A DNA stretch of 64,000 bases from Adineta vaga (taxonomy: Eukaryota; Rotifera), in NCBI GenBank assembly GCA_021613535.1, contig CP075496.1:6882001-6946000 (forward strand), written 5' to 3'. The translations under genes and the position numbers were made by a program. This document shows positions 31,901 to 44,399 of this stretch, one piece after another. The notes under the pieces are model-generated. The model was not told the DNA's origin and did no database searches. It was given only the letters and a program-made list of their open reading frames with translations. Every line of letters starts with the position of its first letter. Position 1 is the stretch's first letter.

Positions 31901-33394
31901 GATATGAAAGAGAGAAAAACATACAACGTTACAAGTGTACTATATAATTGAATACAAGAACTAAGTAATGTTGGTAAATGTTGTTTACGATGAAGAATAT
32001 TCTAAATAAAAAAATAATATTGAGCAATGACATGTGTTGTTTTGTAAAAGAAAAAAAAGAATTATCAATAGGAAAATAGGAATTTACTTCTGATTTAAAT
32101 AGAATTAACTCTGTTCCTATTATGTTAAGTTATTCATCCTGAAGAATATACATAGAAGAAGATTTAATTATATAAAATAGATGCTAGTCACTTTCGAACT
32201 GACGAAAAAGAACTAATCAATCATAAAAACTCTGCTTCTTCTTACAAATTGTTGATTGTTAATCGAAATGACTTTTGTTATTAATTTAAATGTTCGTTCA
32301 CATGGCACTGTTACTGGACATTCCAATTGCACACTAAATAAATCCATACCAAATCAAATCATTTCATATCTCTTACTATCATATAAAACATACTAGAACA
32401 AATATCTCAATATATTACAACAATTAACAAAAATCGCTGTATAATCTGTTGATGAAATCACATCTCCAATTTCAGCGATCAATGCTGTTTCAAGATCGGT
32501 TACTTCTGGACAAAGTGAATCTAATTTAAAGAAGAAAAAAAAACGAATTGAAAGATTCATTCCTGAATAAGTACCATTGATTCCTGAATAAAGTTGATCA
32601 ATAAGAAGAGATGCAATTTTAAGATAACGATCATATTCATTTTTCCATGATTTAGCTTGTTTTGAACTTGATGGAATACCAAGTACAGATAGATGAGCAA
32701 TACATTTGCAAGATATCTATGCATATATGTATCATAAAACTTTTCTGTCGTAGAAGAATAGAGATCTATTTACTTCGCTTGGACCAGACATTTTTTTGTA
32801 AATAATACGAGGTAATACTGGACGAAATTTATTCTTCAATAAAATAAAATATATTAATTATTCATTAATCATTAACAACAAATAAACATACAATGAGAAA
32901 TGTTGAAAATTTTTTTGGATAATTTAACATACATTCATACAAACATGTTGCTGATAACAATGGTGCCTAGAAAAACAAATCAACGAATATGTAAATTAAA
33001 CGTATTAAATAAATTCATTTAAACTAACTGTAGTAAAATGATCTGCAGCGATGGTAATTATTTCTGAGATGTAATCTTTTGATAATAATAGTTCATCGAT
33101 AATCGTACTTCTTTGTGATGCTTTAACATAAGTTAATAGACCACTTAAACCAATTTGTAGCATCGTTCGTGATGTTGTATTCTAAGATTCAACGAAAGAA
33201 AAACAACGATAGATAAAAAAGAAAAGAAAGTAATAGTAGAAAAATATTCGTACAACAAGACACGAATAAAGAGCTTTTAGACGAGTTTCAGCTTCGTTTT
33301 CCAACAGATAATCATCTGGATCATCTTCAAAAAATCGATGAAGTTCTTCAAGAGTATTTCCAGTTGACCTATGAATTAAAAGAGAATATTTCAT
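28976..33394 (-). CDS. PELP1: PELP1 / Rix1-type protein, with an in-frame stop in one exon
   Basis: Exons 5' to 3': 33254-33394, 33029-33181, 32892-32966, 32774-32833, 32575-32716, 32394-32520, 32246-32333, 32088-32138, 31928-32001, 31770-31859, 31512-31708, 31407-31462, 31137-31346, 30630-31044, 30466-30579, 30194-30409, 29747-30136, 29540-29691, 29209-29286 and 28976-29053; ~968 codons. The helical-repeat half carries CPVTVPCERTFKLITKVISI and ELILFKSENILHRKQHLP, matching human PELP1 around VPVQEILDFICRTLSV and the following Leu-rich block. The C-terminal half is acidic (residues E/D-rich at 30240-30400), has a Gly7-Asp10 run and IVLVSDDDS, resembling the PELP1 SUMO-binding and Glu-rich region. 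PELP1 scaffolds the nucleolar Rix1-TEX10-WDR18-SENP3 complex for 60S maturation. The exon 32088-32138 starts GAT GAA TAA, an in-frame stop. Skipping this 51-bp exon keeps the frame. Confidence 0.72.
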
Positions 33395-33876
33395 TGTTTA
33401 AAAAACAATTTGTCATATTTTCATAAATACAAACATTTTCTACTTTTGATTTTCACTGTTCAATGATCAGCACCGGCAAATAGTTGAAATAATTAACATA
33501 GACAAAATGAGATAAACGAACAAAAGAATTGAATGAACTGATTTTTTTATTTTCTATAATTTAAACAAGTTTCATTGATTGAATAAATGAATAAAACCAA
33601 TCAATTTAAGAAAGAACATAAGTGACCTCTATGATGATCGGATTTTTTTTATGAAAAAAATTTTCGTTCGATAAAATTTAAAATAATTTTGAGAAAATTA
33701 TAAAGAATAAATTAATTCATGATCTGTTTGATAATAAGAATTTTTTTCGTTTATCTTTCATTAAGCTATCTTGTGAGCCTTTACTATGGAACTCTTCTGT
33801 ACACAACGTTCTCTTTTCTTTTGCTTATTTTTTTTATTCACATATAACCACCAACAACAATAATTGAATAAAAAAT
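33395..33876. promoter_or_regulatory. Head-to-head intergenic region PELP1 / ATP5F1A
   Basis: The two start codons are 482 bp apart and face away from each other, so this stretch must contain both promoters. It is AT-rich with no obvious TATA-Inr module that I would defend. A shared bidirectional promoter of two growth-linked genes is an inference from position. Confidence 0.5.
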
Positions 33877-36011
<2,135 letters not shown>

Positions 36012-36433
36012 ATCTGAGAACAATGATGATATTTGTGCCAGCTTTTTTTAGTAGTAAAAATCAGTTTTCTTTTCCGAACTCTTCTCTTGAAGAAGATAAA
36101 ACAAAACAATAACAGACATATTTATGTATTAGAATTGTCAACTGTCCAAACAACATACCCGTTCGTTTGTTCTACCTGTTATTTCATATTCTTTAGTGTA
36201 ATTTGGCACGTTTGTCTTTCTCTATCTCTCTCTCTTTCTCTCTATCTCTCTATTTTGTCAACTCCTAACATCATATTCAATAAAATACCGCAGAAAAACT
36301 ACACATTCTTTCATATGAAAAAGATTTTGATTGGACTATCTATGCATGAATTTATTTGAACTTGGTTTTTTTCTGAATAAAAGCAGAAAAAGATAGGTAA
36401 ATGAAGGGAAACTAAAGGTAAAATGTGATGTGT
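36012..36433. other. Convergent 3' spacer ATP5F1A / P450
   Basis: 422 bp between facing stop codons. AATAAA at 36279-36284 lies ~270 bp after the ATP synthase stop and is a plausible polyadenylation signal. A TC-rich microsatellite is listed separately. Confidence 0.5.
36214..36250. repeat. TC-rich microsatellite
   Basis: TCTCTATCTCTCTCTCTTTC-type repeats lie in the probable 3' UTR of the ATP synthase alpha gene. Confidence 0.8.
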
Positions 36434-38016
36434 TCAACGAACGAAAGCTTCATATTGACAATTCGGTGGACGAAGAGTAATACCAGGTTGACCACGCAGA
36501 TCTTTGGGGATCCATCCATTTGAAAAACGGAATTCGAATTTTTGAAATAAACTGACAAGAATTAGGAATAATTGAATTTTTGCGATTTGCTCACCTGAAA
36601 TTAGATCTTTGTCAATTTTTGATCAATTTCTATTGAAACTATTTACCTGTACATGCACGTTTACCAACACTAAATGGCATCATTGCTGGATGATTTACAT
36701 TTCGTAAACGTTGTTTTTCATCCAAGAATCTTTCTGGTTGAAATTTTTCGGGTTCGATCCAATTCTGTTCATCTTTCATAGCTGACCACATATTAACGAG
36801 AACAAAGGTATCTTTTGGAATAAAACAACCATGAAATGTGATATCTTGAGTTGTTGCTCGTGGAAGTAAAATTGGTCCAGCACAATGACAACGCATGGAT
36901 TCAAGTAAAACTGCTTCAATATAAGACATTCGAGTACGATCTTTCTCGCATGGGAGTCGATCTTTGCCAATAACTCGATCTATTTCTTCATGAATATTTT
37001 GTTGTACATCTGGATGTGCAGCAATATAAAAAATTGTCCAATTTAATGTATTAGATACTGTTTCTGTTCCAGCAACAAACAGATCTTGGACAAGTGAATC
37101 AAGATTTTCTTTGGAGAAATAGGCACTTCGTTGTCGATGTTGATTCATTTCATCTAAGTAAGCATCGACAATATTTGTAATGAAATCATTATCAAAATTT
37201 GTTTCACGTTCGCCAACTAATGTTTGTATAACACGATTACAATCATTGACATTTTTAAAGATATTCTTTTGAAATCTTCTTGTAAATGGTAAGAAATTAA
37301 AACAAGCGATTGTTGCTGTTTGATTAAAATTTTCATTGATTTTCTCAAATAAATTGTTCATATTCATGGTTTCGAAATATCGACCAAATGTTAATGTACA
37401 AATATTATTACATGATATTTGACTTAACATATTACCAATATGAAATGGTGATGATTGTTTTTCACGAATTTTTTCAGCAACAAAACGTACTTCATCCAGA
37501 CAACCATTTTCTAATGATGAACGTCGTCGACGACCAAAACGATTGAAACTTTTGATAAGAAAATTCTTATGGTCATTGAATTCTCGACCATATGGAGCAG
37601 AAATGACACCTTTGCCATGTAAGGTTTCATGAATCATATGAAGATGTGGTCGACCAGCAAATACTTCACTATGATCATGTAAAGCTTCACGAATGATCGA
37701 TGATGAATTGAGTACAATAACTGTTTGTGAACCGAAACAAAGACGAAAGATTGGACCATATTTACTGTTTTTCGACCAGCGATGTAATGTCTCATATGGA
37801 CGATAACCTAATTGAAGAAGATTACCAAAAACTGGCCATGGACGAGGACCCCATGGAACAGTTAATATTGAATCCTCTTTTTCATTAGAATTTGATTTCT
37901 AAATACAGATCAATTTTAATTTTGATTCATCGAATTCCAATTTAATGACTTACCTTATGACGCATGATACTCATGCTCAACATAGTAATAAAGGCGACCA
38001 GCACCAAGCCTAACAT
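36434..38016 (-). CDS. Cytochrome P450, CYP2-like microsomal type
   Basis: Exons are 37954-38016, 36647-37898 and 36434-36594, encoding 491 residues. A hydrophobic N-terminal anchor (MLGLVLVAFITMLSMSI) is followed by a Pro-rich hinge (TVPWGPRPWPVFGN), as in ER-bound P450s. The I-helix motif AGTET, the K-helix ESMR (ExxR), the PERF segment and the heme loop FSVGKRACTGEQ with Cys437 are all present, so the enzyme should be active. The clan assignment (CYP2) comes from the hinge, the overall pattern and the AGTET form. The substrate cannot be told from sequence. The 1,252-bp central exon is among the longest in the window. Confidence 0.92.
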
Positions 38017-39201
38017 CTTGTATAAGGAAATTGAAATGTAAAAATGATTATCGGACACGCATATTTATAAGTAAAGGTGAAAGTCTCGCGCAATATCTTA
38101 AAATACTCTAACAGAACCAGACATGCAAATCTGTTGTTTTTTTTTTGACACTCATAATCATACATAATCAATGCTTTTTGTAGATTAGATAATTATTAAA
38201 AGATACAATGACTTGTCAAAATACTATTGCTTTTTCTTATTTCGAAATTCATTATTTATGTCATTTTATTTTAGTCACGCATCTATACGGACAACAACAT
38301 TTACCAAACGATGTCAAAGTCACATGTTTCTGCAACGTGACTTTTTATAGCACGAACGCAATACTAAAACCTAGATTTCCAATATCATCATGCTAATGAA
38401 TGTTCTCGAAAAGGTGAAACAGACTTCATTTCTGGTGCAGAGAAAAACTACACATGATTAGTATAAATTTAGCAATTAAGAGAGATTGATTTGAGATTTT
38501 GCAGTGATGAAAATAAACAAACATAACAGAACTTTTTTTTTTGAAGCTTTGTACCCGTGAACAATATTTATAGTATAAATAACTCTTGAATGTCAAGTTA
38601 ATTTGAGAAATATTACATACAGATTGTCTTTCTGCATATGAAAATGAAACGATAGTTTTAGATGAATACGATTGTCTTTACATAGTTTTACACTTTCATA
38701 TCAAATGAAAAAGATTCCCTCACACTTGAAAACAATATTCCCAAAACTTGGTCTATATAATCATTCTGTTGTTGATTTTTCTAGAAATTTCTATCAATTT
38801 GTACTTCTATTTTTTAAATATTCATTTAGTTCATTTTTTCCGATTGAATATCCAGACATTCTTTTTCCAGAACTTGAAAGCATCTTCACTTTTTCAAACA
38901 CCGTTTTAGTCATCTGTCTAATAACTTATTCATCTGTTTATTTGAAAAATAAAATGAATATTTCATACATTTAATCAGAAAATAATTTTATCAATCTACA
39001 ATATCTTAACAACAATAAAAAAATATGTTTCGTCTATGCTTAAATAATGTATGAAAAACTGCGAGATTATATAGATACGATTAAAGAACAGACGATTTCT
39101 ATTCAGCTGCATTTATATATTAGGAAAAATAGGAGACGAGTAGAAAGACTGAGCAAGAATTTTGGATATATGAACATGACATTTTTGGTATTTTCATCGT
39201 T
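38017..39201. other. 1.2-kb spacer with no recognisable gene
   Basis: AT-rich DNA between the P450 5' end and the SGNH hydrolase 3' end. Open frames at 38208-38396 and 38672-38974 are Phe/Tyr/Ile-rich, unspliced and family-less. I see nothing else. Confidence 0.45.
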
Positions 39202-39988
39202 TTAAATATCTTTTAAATTTAAATAATCGACAATTGTTTGAAATATAAGTGTACCAATAAGATCATATCCTTTGGGTGTCAAATGCATATGATCATCCCA
39301 AATTTGTTTCTTTTCTTCTAGATCTGGTCGATGCCACGGAATAGCTTCATTGATATCTACACAAAATGTTCGTCGACCGCCAGCATAATGATTTTCCCAT
39401 GCATATTTTTTAATCAATGTATTTAATGTATGACGATCAAGATCACGAGGATCATTCGTTTTTAAACGACCTGTTTCATTAATAGTCATAATTACTAAAT
39501 TTGCACCGTGTTCATAGGCCAATTGATACATTTGTCTTAAACCATCAAAGATCGTTTCAGGTTTGATACCATAAGCTAGATCATGAATACCACCTAGGAT
39601 AATAATCCAACGATAATAATGACCTTCTTCAACAGCATCAGATAATGTTTTACGGAAACGATCAAGCATTCCAGAGAGAACACATTCATTGCTTCGACCA
39701 GAAGATTTAACCTGAATTCAAATAATAGAAAGACAATTTTGATTTTTGCTTTCTTTAATTTACCTCAATTTGTGGCCGATCAGGAGAACCATCGTATACC
39801 CATTCACAATGATTTCGTACCAATTCTGCTAATTTAATTGCATATGGATGGAAACGAAAACCAGCAAAATGAAAGCCCTATTGAAGACAAAATAGTTTTT
39901 CTTATATTCATTAAATAATATTAAAACTTTATACTTCTGTTAAACTGTCTCCAAATGCAAGGATTCGATAAACTTTTTGACTAGTCAT
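39202..39988 (-). CDS. SGNH/GDSL-type hydrolase
   Basis: Exons are 39935-39988, 39764-39877 and 39202-39711, encoding 225 residues with no signal peptide. Block I is ILAFGDSLTEGF, with the nucleophile Ser15. Block V is WDDHMHLTPKGY, with the catalytic Asp and His separated by two residues. Block III reads IILGGIHDLAYG, where the usual Gly-x-Asn-Asp has His in place of Asn. The family includes esterases, lipases and acyl hydrolases. The substrate is unknown. The closest architecture is the short cytosolic GDSL esterases rather than the secreted plant type. The His substitution could alter the oxyanion hole. Confidence 0.82.
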
Positions 39989-40237
39989 GAAGTATAAACT
40001 TTATAAAAATACTATTCTTACAATGAAGATACTATTAATAGAACGACGACGATGTATATTCTTTCTTTCTTTATATTTACGAACAATTTTTATACAAACA
40101 GACGATAGAGGTCATCATTGTTCGAACATTTTTTAGTAGAAAGAAAAAACGTATTTTTTTTGTACTTCATGAAAGAATCAATGCAAATTCAAACAGATAT
40201 GAAATTCTTCGAGTTTGTGTCTTTTTCGTGAAGTTTA

Positions 40238-40973
40238 TTAAGATTTATTTCGTCGACGTTTGTTTAATAGAGAACCCATCGATGAAGTTGATGATGATAA
40301 AAATGTTGTTGATTGTTGGCATGTTCTTTTTCTTAATAAGACTTTCTCTTGATGTTCAAGATCACGTAAGAAATTAGTTATTATTTGAGATTGATTTATC
40401 GATTTATATCGACGTATCCAACCGCCATTTCCATGTGTCGTTGCACGACATCCATAGAGTTTTGCTGCACTATTTTCTTCATCTAATACAAGCGCACTAG
40501 AAATTCGATTAGGACTATTTGTTTGTTGAAGATCAGGTAGCGGTGAAGTCATCGATAACATTGATAGAGTTTTCTCAGGTGAAATTGTAATCGTATCAAG
40601 TATTGTTCGTTTTTCTCTTGCTGATGATTTCGAAACATTAGTTGTATTCTGTAGAGAAAGATAGTTTCAATGAGATAACTTTTCATTGAATTATTTGTAT
40701 ACTTACATGTTTCTTTTCATTTATTATTAATGGTTTTCGTTGATATTTTCCTTTAGGAAATAAACCTTTTCCTTTACATGCATTTTCATGAAAATTTATT
40801 AATGTACTTCCATCAATATATGTTATTGCAATAGATCGTTTGACAGGTTGAGACCAATTATGACAAGTAGATGTTGATACTGCTGAATGATAATCGATTA
40901 AATCTTTTTGAGTAACGACTGGATTTCTCGGTTCACGACGATATTGTTCATAATAAAACTCATAATTGTTCAT
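40238..40973 (-). CDS. Conserved-looking protein of unknown family
   Basis: Two exons, 40707-40973 and 40238-40648, encode 225 residues joined by a 58-bp intron with good GT..AG ends and matching phase. The N-terminal half begins MNNYEFYYEQYRREPRNP. It includes ITYIDGSTLINFHENACKGK, with aromatic and Gly/Lys-rich elements that look structured. The middle is Ser-rich. Near residues 165-185 is KLYGCRATTHGNGGWIRRYK. The C terminus is basic (LLNKRRRNKS), a possible nuclear signal. I do not recognise the family. Its setting beside EFCAB10 on the same strand hints at, but does not show, a ciliary role. Confidence 0.7.
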
Positions 40974-41570
40974 TTTTCTTTCAAGCTACGTTATTGAACG
41001 ATACTTACTGTACAGAATTGAAAAATGGTTATATTAACGAAGAGAAAGAAGAAACATAAATAAGAGAATCAGTATTATTGTTTATTTGAACTAATATCGC
41101 TCTTCTCCTTGAAATGATTCTTGGACAGAAGAAGAAGAAAAAAAAACGAAGACTAATACAGGTTTGTTTGCTATTTGACGTTTTGTAATTAACGACAGTA
41201 TTTATTCTTCTAGCCGAATGTACATCTATCAACTGTAATGAAAGGAAATTTTCAATGAGAAATTATATTTAGTTGATGTTGTTATTGGTAATAATCAAAC
41301 AAAGAATAGAAGAGAAAAAGAACTAATTATTCGATTACTACGGATGCTCTGTTTTGTTTTGTTATTACCAATAAATGTATAAGAGATTACATTTTTCAAC
41401 GATCAACTTCTTTAATAACTGACTTTTAGTTTTCGAATAAAGATAGATCTTTCTGCTCTGATCGTTGATTGTATAGAATAATTACATGATGTGAACCAAT
41501 ATATTGAAGAAAAGAAATTTTTGAATTATGAAAACAAAGAACAAAAGAACTATATAATCAATCGAATGTA
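40974..41570. other. Spacer between the unknown gene and EFCAB10
   Basis: 597 bp of AT-rich DNA. It should carry the promoter of the unknown gene and the EFCAB10 3' UTR. A reverse frame at 41029-41232 looks random. No feature recognised. Confidence 0.45.
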
Positions 41571-42164
41571 TTATTGAGCGCGATAGGTTGCATTCAATTC
41601 GTTAAGTCGTTTTCGTCTAGAAAATAATCTTTTTAGGAAAATATTAAAGACGGAAAAATTGATCTTACGCTTCTTGTGAGAATATTTCAAATGTGATACG
41701 ATCATTGTCTTTACCAGCTGGCGATGCATTGTAATTAGAAACACCAAGAGCTTCCATGGCTTAGAAGAAAGATTATTATATTTATTCAAATGATTTTCAA
41801 AAGAGAGATACTCTTACTGGATGCATATTGTGAATATGTAATATGACCATGACCAGCAGGATCAAGCATACGAAAAATAGAAAGTAGATCATTATCTTGA
41901 ACGAGAGATGGAGAAGCAAGACCAGCTAATCGAGCTTTTTTCAATTGTTCAAGAAAATCAATCATGAACGCTTTTGGATCATCTAGATTTATTTTAGAAT
42001 AAAATCATAGTGAAAAATGATTGTTTATTTTCACTACCTGGTTTATTATAAACTAAAGCTGCTGATAGATTGTGAAAGAGATCAGGAATACGATGAGTTT
42101 GAAGATAATCAGCTCCTGATTGTTCAATAGGATTCATAACTGGTGCACTTGGTTTGTTAGCCAT
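41571..42164 (-). CDS. EFCAB10: EFCAB10 homolog, EF-hand domain protein
   Basis: Exons are 42038-42164, 41818-41982, 41669-41759 and 41571-41616, encoding 142 residues. The N terminus resembles an RIIa/Dpy-30-like docking helix (GADYLQTHRIPDLFHNLSAA), as in EFCAB10. A helix KAFMIDFLEQLKKARLAG follows, then an EF-hand-like loop DPAGHGHITYSQYASAMEALG. Loop position 1 is Asp but several others are poor ligands, so calcium binding is doubtful. The C terminus ends in a basic helix. Order, spacing and length match the vertebrate protein, which is expressed in ciliated cells. The ATG directly follows TTATAG, a candidate trans-splice acceptor. Confidence 0.8.
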
Positions 42165-42614
42165 CTATAAGACAAAATAAAAGAGATGAAATTGAAAAAC
42201 ATTCACAGTACAGAATTTGTGTATGTTTCAGAAATGACTTTAGATATATTCTTACAATACTAGATGGATTTTGTATAATCTCGGAAAAAAATACTTTACT
42301 CATTTCAAAAATAGTATCATTAGAACCGATCATATAATACATGAAAAATAGGAAACTATCTAATGAAACAGGGAAAACACATCGAAGAAAATTATATAAA
42401 ACAATTTTATATGTACACAAAAACCAAGATGACATACGAAGTGTTGTAAAGATAGAAATACCTCTGTTTTGATTTAAATTCTATTGAATTCTTTCTACGA
42501 TAAACATAGATGGCGTCAACTCTTGATCAATTTTATCAATATTCCTCCTGTTGGTAGAATTTTGTATGAACACAACAAGTTTTATACTTTAATAATTTTT
42601 ATTTACAAAATGAA
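42165..42614. other. Spacer between EFCAB10 and phytochelatin synthase
   Basis: 450 bp, co-directional genes. The pyrimidine-rich run ending in AG just before the EFCAB10 ATG (42165-42185) is the only notable element. A reverse frame at 42157-42435 overlaps the EFCAB10 start and is not family-like. Confidence 0.45.
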
Positions 42615-44160
42615 TTATAATAATCCAAAACAAGTTTTAGCATAATTAATTTCATCTTTTAATTCTACAGACACATTACTCGAATCCAATAAATCAATTG
42701 TTGAAAGAAATGTTTCTGTTCGCAATGCATAAAAAAATATTGCAGTTAATCCATATTCGATTCGCTTGGTCATACCATTATCATCAATGATTGATGATAA
42801 ACCAGCAAATAAATACATTGATTTATCTTTTGTGATAGTTAAATATTGTTCAATGTTCATCTGTTCCAATTTTTCATAAAGTTTTCGATTAGTATCCATT
42901 TCAAATAATTCAACAAAAGATGCAAGAGCACATTTTGTTGGCATTGCGTAAGCGTGTACATGAGAACGTGTTACACGAGCACATGGTTTTTTACAATTTG
43001 CATTATCATTACTTAAACTATCATTGATATTTTCAGGTAGAAATGATGGATACGATTCAAAAAGATTTACACATTGACATTCTTGAAAACATTTAGATTT
43101 TGAAATAGAATTTAAACGATATTTTTGCATAATATCAAACGTCCATTTTGTCGTTTGTTGTATGAACATCGGTGATAAAGATTCTAAGATATTAATAATT
43201 AAAGATTCAAATGATGATATGGAATCAGTAAGTGAACGAAGATGATTATCGATAAATAATGAGAGACTTTCGTCTGATGAACAAAGAACTTTCTCTGTTG
43301 ATATATTTTGTTCATTAGTATCTTTACAATTATTGACACCACATTGCATGGAAAGATCACGTGACCATTTGGTAATTAAATAAAATCCACGAGATTTTTC
43401 TGTAGTTGAATCAATTGTACACATTGATTGCCAAAGTAATTCAATTGATATCCAATGTGATGGATATTTAAATCTTGCAACATCAAGTATCAAAACAAGA
43501 TCCTCTTGAACATGATATCCGGCAATTGGTGAAAAATGTCCACTGCCTGTTTGTTCAAGTGTACTTCGATTATAACTACAGACAAGACGAATATCATCTA
43601 AACGACGTGTACATGCAGATAATATCGCTGAACGAAAATGTGCAAGAGTTGTATTTGAAGCAAGATATGGAATGATTGAAGCACCATTACATTCTGCTAA
43701 GTAAAGAAATTCTTCAAATGTAAGACCTTGTTCTAATACATTTTCTAAGGGATTATCTTTTGATTTACGTTTATCACATGTACGAAGTGTATGTTCATCA
43801 AAATAACGCCAATTTCCTTTCCAAATTATGCCCGGATCAATATTTAAACTATTCAATACTATAAAGAAAATAAACAGATATATCCTGACGAAAATCAAGT
43901 AACTAACCCATAGAAAGTGTACCAGGGCCGCAATACGAAGGTTCAGCTTGTGTATGAAAGGTTTCAGCTAAACTGAAATATCCATGTAAACCATCACTGA
44001 GAAGTGCTTCACGAAATAAACGTTTGCCATGATCAGAATTGAATGGTATAGCTATTTTCGGTAATGGACGACGATGCCAACCAGGTATACATTGTGTTGA
44101 TATATTTCCATATGGCTGTCGAAGACTGATTGACGAAGAGCATGATTCCGTTGTCGTCAT
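42615..44160 (-). CDS. Phytochelatin synthase
   Basis: Two exons, 43908-44160 and 42615-43858, encode 498 residues. The papain-like catalytic domain spans residues ~25-245. The triad is visible as Cys77 in PSYCGPGTLSM, His192 in GSGHFSPIAGYH and Asp210 in LILDVARFKYP, with His-Asp spacing of 18 as in plant enzymes. The enzyme condenses glutathione into phytochelatins on cadmium or other thiol-bound metals and can also cleave glutathione conjugates. The C-terminal ~250 residues contain many cysteines (for example CFQECQC and CKKPCARV), in line with the metal-sensing half of the family. Such enzymes occur in nematodes and scattered invertebrates. Composition and intron style match the neighbours, so I see no sign of recent transfer. 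Confidence 0.95.
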
Positions 44161-44399
44161 ATTTTTCTTGAAAAGATGTGTACCAAAAATACTCTTCTAT
44201 TATAACAACATGTTGAAATTGAAATAGAAAATAGATTTTATCAGTCTAATGATTGGATTGATCTATTTCTCCAATCGATAGTATTTTCAAAATCTTTCCT
44301 TCAGAATGTCAAGATTTTTATTGGTACGATGTTATCCAATAAAGATTAAAGATTTCTACTCAATCTGAATCTGCATTATTCATTTCATTTACAAATAAA
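44161..44399. promoter_or_regulatory. Divergent intergenic region, phytochelatin synthase / TAF1C-like
   Basis: Only 239 bp separate two outward-facing start codons, so both promoters must lie here or share elements. I looked for a metal-response core (TGCRCNC) and did not see a convincing copy. Confidence 0.45.
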
